Of a stretch of 64,000 nt of DNA, positions 54,790-63,509 are shown piece after piece. This stretch comes from Mycobacterium sp. ITM-2016-00318. GTDB taxonomy: Bacteria > Actinomycetota > Actinomycetes > Mycobacteriales > Mycobacteriaceae. Position numbers and translations under genes: made by a program. The notes beneath the pieces were generated by a model. It saw nothing but the letters and a program-made list of their open reading frames with translations, had not been told where the DNA came from and did not search any database. The first letter of the stretch is position 1. Each line of letters opens with the position of its first letter. The stretch is from positions 1,302,001-1,366,000 of the forward strand of contig NZ_CP134400.1 in NCBI RefSeq assembly GCF_002968285.2, written 5' to 3'.

Positions 54790-55128
54790 GCCGCCGTTGC
54801 GCAGCACGGCCGAATACTTGGTGTAGCGGGGACGTAGATGCACCGATTTCTCGCCGACCCGCGCCACGTCCTCCCAGGCGGCCAGGAATGTGCCGCGGTG
54901 CCGCCAGCGCATCAGTTGTGCCAGCAGGACGGGCGCTTTGGCGGTGCTGCGCTCGTAGCCGAGGAACGACGAAACGGTTCTGGGGCTGATCACCAGACCG
55001 AGCACTCGAGGGGCCGTCGGATTGTTTTGCATGTCACCGGAGATCGCCAACCGGACGTCGACGACCGTGCCCACCTGGTGGTTCACCGCGTCGACGACCC
55101 GCAGCCCGAGAAACCTACTCAACTGCAT
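54784..55128 (-). CDS. PRC-barrel domain protein
   Basis: 114 aa. MQLSRFLGLRVVDAVNHQVG and TVVDVRLAISGD fit the PRC-barrel fold, a small beta-barrel used in RNA and photosynthesis proteins and in many stress genes of unknown role. VLGLVISPRTVSSFLGYERS continues the barrel. It lies upstream of csbD in the same direction and may be cotranscribed with it. It is divergent from the glycan cluster. Confidence 0.7.
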   Translation of the reverse strand: MQLSRFLGLRVVDAVNHQVGTVVDVRLAISGDMQNNPTAPRVLGLVISPRTVSSFLGYERSTAKAPVLLAQLMRWRHRGTFLAAWEDVARVGEKSVHLRPRYTKYSAVLRNGGV

Positions 55129-55292
55129 GCGTGCCTCCCGGGATATGGCGGATCAGTGGTGGTCACACAGCCACCGCTCGACCCAATTCACGTCGAAGGG
55201 CCGGAGAAGTGATCACGAAACGCGACAGAGCCGCTGTGAATCCGATATGCGAAGCGCTTCTGATCCACTTCGCGAACAGTCGAGCGCTAGAG

Positions 55293-55316
55293 GTTTGTGC
55301 CTTTTCACCTGCGGTA
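55293..55316 (+). promoter_or_regulatory. SigF-type promoter of the glycan cluster
   Basis: GTTT (55293-55296), 15 nt, then CGGTA (55312-55316), one mismatch in the -10. The first glycosyltransferase starts at 55328, so the leader would be only a few bases. It links the glycan genes to the same stress regulon as usfY and csbD. Confidence 0.5.
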
Positions 55317-55327
55317 ATGCGCCGAAC

Positions 55328-56299
55328 ATGGCTTCGACCACTTCCGCGCGCTCACTGCTGGTGTGGCACGTGCACGGCTCCTGGCTGGAGTCGCTGGTCG
55401 CGGGCGCGCATCGCTATCTGGTGCCGGTCAACGAGGCCAGGGACTCCGACGCTCGCGGTCTGGCGGGACGTCACTGGCCGCGCGCAGAGGAAGTCGCCGT
55501 CAGTGAATTGCGCGGTGCCGATGTGGATCTGATCATCCTGCAACGTCCAGAAGAACTGGAACTCGCCGAGTTATGGCTGGGTCGCCGACCGGGCATCGAT
55601 GTTCCCGCGGTGTATGTCGAACACAACGCGCCGCGCCCGTCCCCGGTCGACAGCGTTCATCCGATGGCATCCCGCACCGACATCCCGGTGGTGCACGTCA
55701 CCGACTTCAACCGGCTGATGTGGGACAACGGCGCCGCCCCCGCCCTGGTGATCTCGCACGGAATCGCCGACCCGGGTCACTTCTACACAGGTGACGTCCC
55801 CGCGGCGGCGAGCATGATCAATGAGCCGTTGCGCAGGTGGCGCACCGTGGGCACCGACCTGCTGATCCAACTCGGTGCGCACGTGCCCATCGACGTCTGG
55901 GGCATCGACACACTCGAGCTCAATCGCCGACCGCGACAGGGGATCAGGGCCAAGGGAGACGTACCCACCAGTCGCCTCATGCGCGAGGTCGCTCGTCGGC
56001 GCGTCTACCTGCACCCCGCACGATGGACGTCGCTCGGTTTGTCGCTCGTGGAGGCGATGTACCTCGGCATGCCCGTCGTCGCGGTGGCGTCCACAATGGC
56101 GCCCTCCGTCGTCCCGGACGACGCCGGCGTGGTCAGCGCCGACGTGCGCACGCTGGCGCAAGCACTTCGGGGCTTCGTAACCGATCATGCTGCAGCGACC
56201 TTGGCCGGAAAGGCCGCCCGTGAATACGCAATAGCGCACTTCGCAATCGATCGCTTCCTCGCCCAGTGGGACGAAGTGATCGAGGAACGGTGTGCATGA
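55328..56299 (+). CDS. glycosyltransferase, GT-B (GT4-like)
   Basis: 323 aa. The N-terminal part begins LLVWHVHGSWLESLVAGAHR and has the GT-B strand order. The C-terminal domain has RVYLHPARWTSLGLSLVEAM, the E-x7-E type sugar-nucleotide motif, followed by YLGMPVVAVAST. It transfers a sugar from a nucleotide donor to an unknown acceptor. The ATG at 55328 matches the promoter position; the frame stays open upstream. The next gene starts 20 nt later. Confidence 0.82.
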   Translation: MASTTSARSLLVWHVHGSWLESLVAGAHRYLVPVNEARDSDARGLAGRHWPRAEEVAVSELRGADVDLIILQRPEELELAELWLGRRPGIDVPAVYVEHNAPRPSPVDSVHPMASRTDIPVVHVTDFNRLMWDNGAAPALVISHGIADPGHFYTGDVPAAASMINEPLRRWRTVGTDLLIQLGAHVPIDVWGIDTLELNRRPRQGIRAKGDVPTSRLMREVARRRVYLHPARWTSLGLSLVEAMYLGMPVVAVASTMAPSVVPDDAGVVSADVRTLAQALRGFVTDHAAATLAGKAAREYAIAHFAIDRFLAQWDEVIEERCA

Positions 56300-56318
56300 C
56301 CTCGATGAGAGGAGACCG

Positions 56319-57527
56319 ATGAAAATAGCGATGGTCTCCGAGCATGCGAGCCCGTTGGCCGTGCTTGGGGGAACAGATGCAGGTGGACAGAACGTGCACG
56401 TCGCCGAGTTGTCGGCCGCGTTGGCGCGTCGAGGGCACGACGTGACGGTGTACACCCGTCGCGACGACCCCGACCTGCCAGAGGAGGTCGAAGTACCTCA
56501 CGGTTACACGGTGGTTCATGTGCCCGCCGGGCCCGCAGAGCAGTTGCCCAAAGACGAACTGCTGCAGCACATGGGTCCGTTCGCGCAGTATCTCGATGCG
56601 CACTGGGACGCCTACCGGCCGCACGTCACGCACGCACACTTCTGGATGTCGGGCATCGCGACCCAGTTGGCGGCTCGGCATCTGGGGTTGCCCGCCGTGC
56701 AGACCTTTCATGCGCTCGGTGTGGTGAAGCGTCGACATCAAGGCGCCAAGGACACCAGTCCCCCCGACCGGTTGCGGCTCGAGGCGATGGTGGCCAGGTC
56801 CGCCACCTGGGTGGCCGCGACCTGCAGCGACGAGGTCTTCGAGTTGATGCGGATGGGCCGGTCACGTGCGCGGACGTCGGTGGTGCCGTGCGGAGTCGAC
56901 AAGGACGTGTTCACACCCGATGGGCCGATAGCGACGAAGTCTGCCAAGCATCGGATTCTCAGTGTCGGTCGTCTGGTGCCCCGAAAGGGTTTCGACGACA
57001 TGATCCGGGCGATGCCGTCCATTCCGAACGCCGAACTGATCATCGCGGGCGGCCCGGATCCGACCGAACTGGCCGGCGATCCCGAGGCGAAGCGGCTGCG
57101 AGCCCTGGCCGAGGAGCTGGGCGTCGCGCGTCGCGTGCACCTCTACGGCGCCGTTGCCAGAGCGGCCATGCCGGAGCTGTTCCGGTCGGCTGACGTCGTC
57201 GCCTGCACCCCGTGGTACGAGCCGTTCGGCATCGTGCCGCTGGAGGCCATGGCCAGCGGAGTCCCTGTGGTCGCTTCGGCGGTCGGCGGAATGCAGGACA
57301 CGGTCGTGCACGATGTCACGGGAAGGCTGATCGCGCCGAGGAAGCCCCGCGAGATCGCCGATGCCATCAATCCTCTGCTGCGAGACGCTTTCCTGAGGCA
57401 GAGCCTCGGACTGGCCGGCCGCGACAGGGTGTGCGCCCGCTACACCTGGGATCAGGTCGCCGCGGACACCCTGCGCATCTACGACATGGTGGCGCAGGCG
57501 GATCATCCGCAGGTGTCGACCGGATGA
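56319..57527 (+). CDS. glycosyltransferase family 4
   Basis: 402 aa. MKIAMVSEHASPLAVLGGTD with GGQNVHVAELSAALARRGHD is the start of GT4 enzymes related to MshA and sucrose-phosphate synthase. HRILSVGRLVPRKGFDDMI and PWYEPFGIVPLEAMASGVPV (the E-x7-E donor site) follow. GAGAGGAGACC is a strong ribosome site. The donor is probably UDP- or GDP-activated; acceptor unknown. Confidence 0.9.
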   Translation: MKIAMVSEHASPLAVLGGTDAGGQNVHVAELSAALARRGHDVTVYTRRDDPDLPEEVEVPHGYTVVHVPAGPAEQLPKDELLQHMGPFAQYLDAHWDAYRPHVTHAHFWMSGIATQLAARHLGLPAVQTFHALGVVKRRHQGAKDTSPPDRLRLEAMVARSATWVAATCSDEVFELMRMGRSRARTSVVPCGVDKDVFTPDGPIATKSAKHRILSVGRLVPRKGFDDMIRAMPSIPNAELIIAGGPDPTELAGDPEAKRLRALAEELGVARRVHLYGAVARAAMPELFRSADVVACTPWYEPFGIVPLEAMASGVPVVASAVGGMQDTVVHDVTGRLIAPRKPREIADAINPLLRDAFLRQSLGLAGRDRVCARYTWDQVAADTLRIYDMVAQADHPQVSTG

Positions 57528-57538
57528 TCTGTGTGCAG

Positions 57539-58405
57539 TCAACCGGACTCGACGCGCCTGAGCGCCCGCTCGACCCCGGCGGGCAGCGGCCTGCGAAGGT
57601 TGACCACCGCGGGCAGGCGCGCCACCGCCTGCAGGGCACCGCGGGCGTGCTCGCCGTCACGCATCGCCGCGGCGAACAGCCTGCCGGTGGCCTTGAGACA
57701 GTGCCCCATCGGGCGGCGCAGCCATGTGGTCAGCACATCGTTGCGGAGTTCGCGGGCCTTGCGGGCCGACGAACTGCCGCGGACCGCGGACGGCTGGTGG
57801 TAGGCGGTCAGCTCAGGGCAGTAACACAGTTCCCAGCCGCGCGCGGCGAGATCCATCGCCAGCAGCTGCTCTTCGCCGTAGAAGTGCAGCAGCTCGCTGA
57901 AGCCCCCCGCGGCGACGAAAGCGGATTTGCGCACGATCGCCGCGCACGTCATGAAGCCCAGAATCGATGGACCCGGCAGGTCCGGCCGTCGGCCCAATGC
58001 GCTGTTGGCAAGTTCGGCAACCATCGGATCGTCGCGGTGCTGGGGGAGCACGATGGTGCGCGCGGCCAGCAGGCCGACGGTGGGGTACCGGTCGAAGATG
58101 CCCTCGGCGATCTTCACAGCACTTGGCTCCCACCACGAATCATCGTCGCAGAAGGCGACATTCGGAGTGCGACATGCCGCGACGCCGATGTTGCGCGCGA
58201 CCACGCCCCGATTCGCCTTCAGCTCGATCGCCAGTACGCGGCCTTCCGAATGACGCGCGAAGCGACGGATGACCGCAACCGAGTCGTCCTCGGAGCCGTT
58301 GTCCACGGCGATGATCGGGCATTGCGTGGTGTTGAGCAGACGCGTGATCGTCGTCGTGAGCTCGGCGGCTCGGTTACGGCTGGCGATCACGAACGAGGTC
58401 CGCAT
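57539..58405 (-). CDS. glycosyltransferase family 2
   Basis: 288 aa. TSFVIASRNRAAELTTTITR, the donor-binding IIAVDNGSEDD and the metal motif FCDDDSWWEP mark GT-A inverting enzymes. A GGFSELLHFYGEEQLLAMDL loop places the catalytic base region. It is the only gene of the cluster on the minus strand, convergent with the GT4 gene (11 nt apart) and divergent from the epimerase (40 nt). It probably adds a side-chain sugar. Confidence 0.88.
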   Translation of the reverse strand: MRTSFVIASRNRAAELTTTITRLLNTTQCPIIAVDNGSEDDSVAVIRRFARHSEGRVLAIELKANRGVVARNIGVAACRTPNVAFCDDDSWWEPSAVKIAEGIFDRYPTVGLLAARTIVLPQHRDDPMVAELANSALGRRPDLPGPSILGFMTCAAIVRKSAFVAAGGFSELLHFYGEEQLLAMDLAARGWELCYCPELTAYHQPSAVRGSSSARKARELRNDVLTTWLRRPMGHCLKATGRLFAAAMRDGEHARGALQAVARLPAVVNLRRPLPAGVERALRRVESG

Positions 58406-58445
58406 GACCTGGCTGGCTACCCGCGGGCGGGACGGGGAAACGCCG

Positions 58446-59411
58446 ATGCGTGAGATCAGACTCGCTCTCCTAACCGGGGGCGCCGGCTTCCTCGGCGGTC
58501 ATCTCTGTGAGCGCCTGCTCGCCGACGGCGCCGAGGTCATCTGCGTCGACGACCTGTCCACCAGTGCGCCGAGTGCGGCGACGTTGTTGCAGGACCGCCC
58601 CGGCTACCGCTTCGTCCGCCACGACATCAGTGACCCGTCGACCGGGCTGCCACTGCGTCCAGCGCCCGACACGGTGTTTCACCTCGCCTCGCCCGCGTCG
58701 CCGCTCGACTACCTGCGGTTACCCGTGCAGACGCTGCGCGCGGGTGCGATCGGCACGGCCAACGCCCTCGACGTCGCCGAACGGTGCAATGCCCGCCTCA
58801 TCCTGGCCTCGACGAGCGAGGTCTACGGTGACCCCCTCGAACACCCGCAACGAGAAACCTACTGGGGCAACGTCAATCCGACCGGTCCGCGCAGTGTCTA
58901 CGACGAGGCGAAGCGATTCGCGGAGGCGCTGACCTTCGCCTATAGCCGCGGGCGGTCAGCCGATATAGGAGTGGCCAGGATCTTCAACACCTACGGCCCA
59001 CGCATGCGGTCCGACGACGGCCGCATCGTGCCCACCTTCTGCAGGCAAGCGCTGAACGGTGAGCCGATCACGGTGAACGGCACCGGCAAGCAGACGCGCT
59101 CGCTGTGCTACGTCGACGACACGGTGGACGCACTGGTCAAGCTGGCGCGCTCCGATCGACCGGGGCCGATCAACATCGGTAACCCGGTGGAGTTGTCCGT
59201 ACTCCAGATAGCCGAGACCATCCGCGATCTGGCGGGCAGCGCATCGCCGATCGAACACCGGCCCGCGATGGAGGACGATCCGCGCCGACGGTGTCCCGAT
59301 ATCAGTCTCGCGACGGAGCAGTTGGGTTGGCAGCCGCGCGTGCCCTACCGAGAGGGCCTAGCGCAGACGATCGATTGGTTCAGGAGGCGGTCATGCGCAT
59401 CCTCGGCATAA
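58446..59411 (+). CDS. UDP-glucuronate decarboxylase-like NAD-dependent epimerase
   Basis: 321-aa extended SDR. TGGAGFLGGHLCERLL binds NAD, STSEVYGDPLEHPQ carries the catalytic Ser/Thr, and YWGNVNPTGPRSVYDEAKR contains the YxxxK pair in the form typical of UDP-xylose synthases. It would decarboxylate UDP-glucuronate to UDP-xylose, though related 4,6-dehydratases or epimerases cannot be excluded. The start ATG at 58446 fits the Rossmann strand. The stop lies 19 nt inside the carbamoyltransferase gene. Confidence 0.83.
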   Translation: MREIRLALLTGGAGFLGGHLCERLLADGAEVICVDDLSTSAPSAATLLQDRPGYRFVRHDISDPSTGLPLRPAPDTVFHLASPASPLDYLRLPVQTLRAGAIGTANALDVAERCNARLILASTSEVYGDPLEHPQRETYWGNVNPTGPRSVYDEAKRFAEALTFAYSRGRSADIGVARIFNTYGPRMRSDDGRIVPTFCRQALNGEPITVNGTGKQTRSLCYVDDTVDALVKLARSDRPGPINIGNPVELSVLQIAETIRDLAGSASPIEHRPAMEDDPRRRCPDISLATEQLGWQPRVPYREGLAQTIDWFRRRSCASSA

Positions 59412-61006
59412 ACGCGGTGTTCCATGACTCGGCGGCCGCGCTCGTCGTCGACGGGCAGGTGGTCGCCGCCGCGGAGGAGGAGCGGTTCACCCGTCGTAAG
59501 CACGGGAAGTCGGCGGTGCCGTTCTCGACGTGGGAGCTGCCGGTCGAGTCGGCGCGCTGGTGCCTGTCGCAGGCGGGCCTCGAGCCGGCACAGCTGGACG
59601 CGGTGGGTTACAGCTACGACCCGCGGCTGATGCACGGGCGCACAGACGATCTCGCCGGCTTGGATCGTGACTGGGAGTATCTGCGAACGTTGTACGCCGA
59701 ACGCGCACCACGTTTCCTGCAGACCGCCCTGCCGGGCCTCGACCCGGGCGTTGTGCGCTATGTCCGACATCACGTCGCCCATGCCGCCTCGACGTCGCTG
59801 GCGTCGCCCTACCCGGACAGTGCGGTGCTCGCGATCGATGGACGTGGTGAACGGACGTCGATGTTGGCAGGCGAATACCGGGACTTGAAACTCGATGTCT
59901 TTGCCACGCAGCAACTGCCGCATTCCCTCGGGCTCTTCTACGAGGACCTCACCCAGCACCTGGGCTTCAAGCGGTCCAGCGACGAGTACAAGGTGATGGC
60001 CATGGCGTCGTACGGGAAGCCGCGATACTTCCAGCACCTGCAAGAACGGGTGTACGCCACAGGCGACGGCGGATTTCGCACCGAGCCGGTCGACTGGGAG
60101 TCCTTCAGTCCCCGCGGCGAGCACAATTTCGACCTGGCATGCAGCGTGCAGCGGGTGGTCGAGGAGGTCCTGCTGGACCTGGTGGGCTGGCTGCGCAGCC
60201 GGACCGACCACGAAAACCTCTGTCTGGCAGGTGGAGTGGCGCTCAACTGCGTGGCCAACACCAAGATCTACGCCGAAGGCGGGTTCAACGACGTGTGGGT
60301 GCAGCCCGCCGCGGGTGACTCCGGTACGGCGCTCGGCGCGGCGCTGGCCGTGGCGGGCGAGGCCGGCGAGCCGATCGCCCCTATGCCATCGGCGGCGCTG
60401 GGCCGCGGCTGGTCGGACGACGAGATCGCCGCCGCACTGAACGAGGCTGCGGTCACCTACGAGCGCCCGGAAGATCTCGCCGCCACCGTGGGTAAGGCGC
60501 TCGCGGACAATCAGCTGATCGGATGGTTCCAGGGGCGCTCGGAATACGGACCTCGGGCGCTGGGGCACCGCTCGCTGCTGGCGGACCCACGCCACCCCGA
60601 GAACCTCGAACGGCTCAACACCGTCAAAGGTCGCGAGCAGTTCCGGCCGGTCGCTCCCATGGTGCTCGCCGAGTCGGCGCACGAGATCTTCTCCGGCGGC
60701 CCCATCCCCAGCCCGTACATGCTGTTCGTCCACGACGTGGCAGAGACGTGGCGGTCGCGGATTCCCGCCGTCACGCATGTCGACGGCACGGCCCGAATCC
60801 AGACTGTCGACAAGAGCCACGCGCTGTTGCACGCAACGATCAGCCATTTCGCGAAGCACACCGGGGTGCCGGTCGTCGTGAACACGAGCTTCAACACCGC
60901 GGGCCGCCCCATGGTCGACAGCCCACGCGATGCGCTCGAGTGCTTCGGCAGCTCACCCATCGACATGCTCGCGATCGGTCCCTTCATCGTGAGAAGGCCG
61001 CGATGA
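59393..61006 (+). CDS. NodU/CmcH/TobZ-family carbamoyltransferase
   Basis: 537 aa. The N-terminal Kae1-like domain has ILGINAVFHDSAAALVVDG and the metal-site RHHVAHAAS. LAGGVALNCVANTKIYAEGG and the C-terminal domain motif RSEYGPRALGHRSLLADPRH complete the family. It makes carbamoyl-AMP from carbamoyl phosphate and ATP and transfers the carbamoyl to a hydroxyl, here probably on a sugar. CAGGAGG lies just upstream. The stop overlaps the next start by 4 nt (ATGA). Confidence 0.9.
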   Translation: MRILGINAVFHDSAAALVVDGQVVAAAEEERFTRRKHGKSAVPFSTWELPVESARWCLSQAGLEPAQLDAVGYSYDPRLMHGRTDDLAGLDRDWEYLRTLYAERAPRFLQTALPGLDPGVVRYVRHHVAHAASTSLASPYPDSAVLAIDGRGERTSMLAGEYRDLKLDVFATQQLPHSLGLFYEDLTQHLGFKRSSDEYKVMAMASYGKPRYFQHLQERVYATGDGGFRTEPVDWESFSPRGEHNFDLACSVQRVVEEVLLDLVGWLRSRTDHENLCLAGGVALNCVANTKIYAEGGFNDVWVQPAAGDSGTALGAALAVAGEAGEPIAPMPSAALGRGWSDDEIAAALNEAAVTYERPEDLAATVGKALADNQLIGWFQGRSEYGPRALGHRSLLADPRHPENLERLNTVKGREQFRPVAPMVLAESAHEIFSGGPIPSPYMLFVHDVAETWRSRIPAVTHVDGTARIQTVDKSHALLHATISHFAKHTGVPVVVNTSFNTAGRPMVDSPRDALECFGSSPIDMLAIGPFIVRRPR

Positions 61007-62496
61007 CAGTTGATTTCGCCATCGTCATCCCGACCGTCGGGCGGGAGTCGCTGCATCGTCTGCTCGCTGAACTGGACGGCTCGTCGGGTCCACAGCCGTC
61101 GGAGATAGTGGTCGTCGACGACCGAGCAGACGCCACACCGCCGCTGCGGGTATCCACCCACCTGCCGGTCAGGGTGCTTCGCAGCGGTGGTCGGGGCCCC
61201 GCCGCGGCACGCAACACCGGCTGGCGCAGCACCAAGGCGCGCTGGATCTGCTTCCTGGACGACGACGTTGTTCCGCAGTCGAACTGGCTGGCAGCTGCGG
61301 CCGACGACATCGCGGACGCGGAGCGGGTGGGAGCCGTCGGATCGCAGGCCGTCATCGACGTTCCCGTGGTTGCCGGGCGCCGCGCAACCGACGACGAACG
61401 GCGCACGCAACGGCTCGGCGGAGCGCTGTGGATCACCGCCGACATGATGTTCGAGCGCTCGGCGCTCGTCGGCGTCGGCGGTTTCGACGAGCGGTTCCCA
61501 CGGGCCTACCGGGAGGACTCCGACCTCGCCTTGCGAATCACCCGCGGAGGCAGGTTGATCGTCGACGGTGAGCGACGGTCGACTCATCCGGTCGCTCCGT
61601 CGACATGGCTCAGCAGCGTGCGCGCTCAAGTCGGTAACCGCGACAACGCGTTGATGCGACGCAAGCACGGACCCGCGTGGCGCAAGCAGGTGGGTGAAGG
61701 CCGGGGCCGCGTCCCCGGCCACGCGGTGACGACGGCCGCAGCATTGTGGGCGGTGGCGCTCATCGTCACGGGACAATGGCGCATGGCCGCCCGGGCTTTC
61801 ATCCTGTGGGCGCTCTTGACGGCGGAGTTCGCGGTGCGGCGCATACTGGCGGGCCCGCGGACGATCGCCGAGATCGCATGCATGGTGGTGACTAGTGTTC
61901 TCATTCCGCCGGTGGCGGTGTTTCACCGGATCCGCGGCCAGTGGGAGTTCCGCTCCGCGCGAGGGGATCCGCCGCTGGCCGTGCTGTTCGACCGTGACGA
62001 CACCATCATCGAGGACCACCCGTACCTCAACGATCCGGACGGAGTGACACCGGTTCCGGGTGCATCCAACGCTCTGCGAAAGCTACGGGACCGCGGGCTG
62101 CTGCTCGGTATCGTCAGCAACCAATCCGGTGTGGCGAAGGGTTTGATCACCCACGACGAGTTGGCTGCGGTGAACACACGGGTGGACGAGGTTCTCGGCC
62201 CGTTCGACGCGTGGCAGGTCTGCGTGCACGATGACGGCGACGGCTGCGGTTGCCGCAAGCCTGCGCCGGGGATGGTGGTGGCCGCGGCCGATGCACTCGG
62301 CGTGGATGCGACGCGGTGCGTGGTCATCGGCGACACCGGGGGCGACGTCAACGCCGCGCTCGCGGCAGGCGCCGATGCGGTGCTGGTTCCGACCGAACGC
62401 ACCCTGCGTCACGAGATCAGTGACGCGCAGATGCGCGCGCGGGTCGCCGCCGATCTTCCCGCCGCGGTGTCACTGGTGTTGAGGGAGTGCCGATGA
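61003..62496 (+). CDS. fusion: GT2 glycosyltransferase - membrane segment - GmhB-like HAD phosphatase
   Basis: 497 aa. Residues 1-230 are GT2 (FAIVIPTVGRESLHRLLAEL, LDDDVVPQ, GGFDERFPRAYREDSDLALR). About 240-310 has membrane-type helices (TTAAALWAVALIVTG, RTIAEIACMVVTSVLIPPVA). Residues 325-480 are a HAD-IIIA phosphatase of the D,D-heptose 1,7-bisphosphatase type: FDRDDTIIED, SNQSGVAKGLIT and a Cys/His zinc loop (CVHDDGDGCGCRKPAPG). It should both transfer a sugar and make heptose 1-phosphate. The ATG at 61003 sits in the carbamoyltransferase stop. The fusion is unusual. Confidence 0.88.
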   Translation: MTVDFAIVIPTVGRESLHRLLAELDGSSGPQPSEIVVVDDRADATPPLRVSTHLPVRVLRSGGRGPAAARNTGWRSTKARWICFLDDDVVPQSNWLAAAADDIADAERVGAVGSQAVIDVPVVAGRRATDDERRTQRLGGALWITADMMFERSALVGVGGFDERFPRAYREDSDLALRITRGGRLIVDGERRSTHPVAPSTWLSSVRAQVGNRDNALMRRKHGPAWRKQVGEGRGRVPGHAVTTAAALWAVALIVTGQWRMAARAFILWALLTAEFAVRRILAGPRTIAEIACMVVTSVLIPPVAVFHRIRGQWEFRSARGDPPLAVLFDRDDTIIEDHPYLNDPDGVTPVPGASNALRKLRDRGLLLGIVSNQSGVAKGLITHDELAAVNTRVDEVLGPFDAWQVCVHDDGDGCGCRKPAPGMVVAAADALGVDATRCVVIGDTGGDVNAALAAGADAVLVPTERTLRHEISDAQMRARVAADLPAAVSLVLRECR

Positions 62497-63509
62497 GCCA
62501 CGCCCTCGTCGCCCGACTCGACAGCGCCGGTGATGTGCTCATCACCGGGCCCGCGGTGCGAGCAATCGCGGCTGCCAACGACTCGGTGACCTTCCTGTGC
62601 GGGCCACGTGGCCGCGAGGCCGCGGAGCTGCTGCCCTCGGTGGACGAGGTGATCGAGTGGCAGGCGCCGTGGGTCGACTTCGACTCGCCGGAACTCACTG
62701 CTGGACACGTTGATGCACTGATCAAGCAGCTGCGCGACATTCGGCCGGACCGGGTGTACATCTTCACGTCGTTTCACCAGTCACCGCTTCCGCTCGCCCT
62801 CATCTGCCGCATGGCAGGGGCGCCGTGGGTCGGTGCGATCTGCGAGGACTATCCCGGCACGCTTCTCGACCTGCGACACCGCGTGCCCGACGGGATTCCG
62901 GAACCGGAGCGGGCGCTCTCGCTCGCCCGCGCGGGCGGCGCTCCGCTGCCAAGCGGCGACGACGGTGCGCTGCGGATAAAATCTCCTGGGCCTGCCGCCC
63001 ACCTTGCCGACATCGTCACGGCCGCACCGTTTGTCGCCTTTCATCCCGGCGCCGCGGTCCCGGCGCGGCGACCGACCGCCGATCGCAGCGCCGCAATGGT
63101 GCGGGCCCTCGTCGGCAGCGGCTACCGGGTTCTCGTGACCGGCGCGCCCGACGAGAAGAGCCTGACCGCGGAGGTCGCGGGTGACGTGGCCGTCGACCTC
63201 GGCGGTCATACCACCTTGGCGACACTCGCCGCGGTCTACGCCTGCGCGCAGGTCGTCGTCGTACCGAACACCGGACCCGCGCACCTGGCCGCAGCGGTGG
63301 GCGTGCCGGTGGTGTCGCTCTTCGCGCCCGTTGTGCCCGCGTCGCAGTGGTTGCCGTACGGGCACAACGTGATCTGGCTCGGTGACCAGGACGCACCGTG
63401 CCAGCTGACCCGGGCCCGCGAATGCCCGGTGGCCGGCCACCCGTGTCTGGACGGCATCACCGACGCCGAACTGCTCGCCGCGGTCGCTCGATTGGAGGAG
63501 AACTCATGA
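62493..63509 (+). CDS. glycosyltransferase family 9 (heptosyltransferase-like)
   Basis: 338 aa. SHALVARLDSAGDVLITGPA is the GT9 N-terminal signature, and FVAFHPGAAVPARRPT with VVVPNTGPAHLAAAVGVPVV forms the ADP-heptose-binding half. GT9 proteins usually use ADP-L-glycero-D-manno-heptose. Between GmhB and GmhA functions this strongly suggests heptose transfer. It overlaps both neighbours by 4 nt (62493-62496 and 63506-63509). Acceptor unknown; no lipid A is expected in this organism. Confidence 0.9.
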   Translation: MSHALVARLDSAGDVLITGPAVRAIAAANDSVTFLCGPRGREAAELLPSVDEVIEWQAPWVDFDSPELTAGHVDALIKQLRDIRPDRVYIFTSFHQSPLPLALICRMAGAPWVGAICEDYPGTLLDLRHRVPDGIPEPERALSLARAGGAPLPSGDDGALRIKSPGPAAHLADIVTAAPFVAFHPGAAVPARRPTADRSAAMVRALVGSGYRVLVTGAPDEKSLTAEVAGDVAVDLGGHTTLATLAAVYACAQVVVVPNTGPAHLAAAVGVPVVSLFAPVVPASQWLPYGHNVIWLGDQDAPCQLTRARECPVAGHPCLDGITDAELLAAVARLEENS

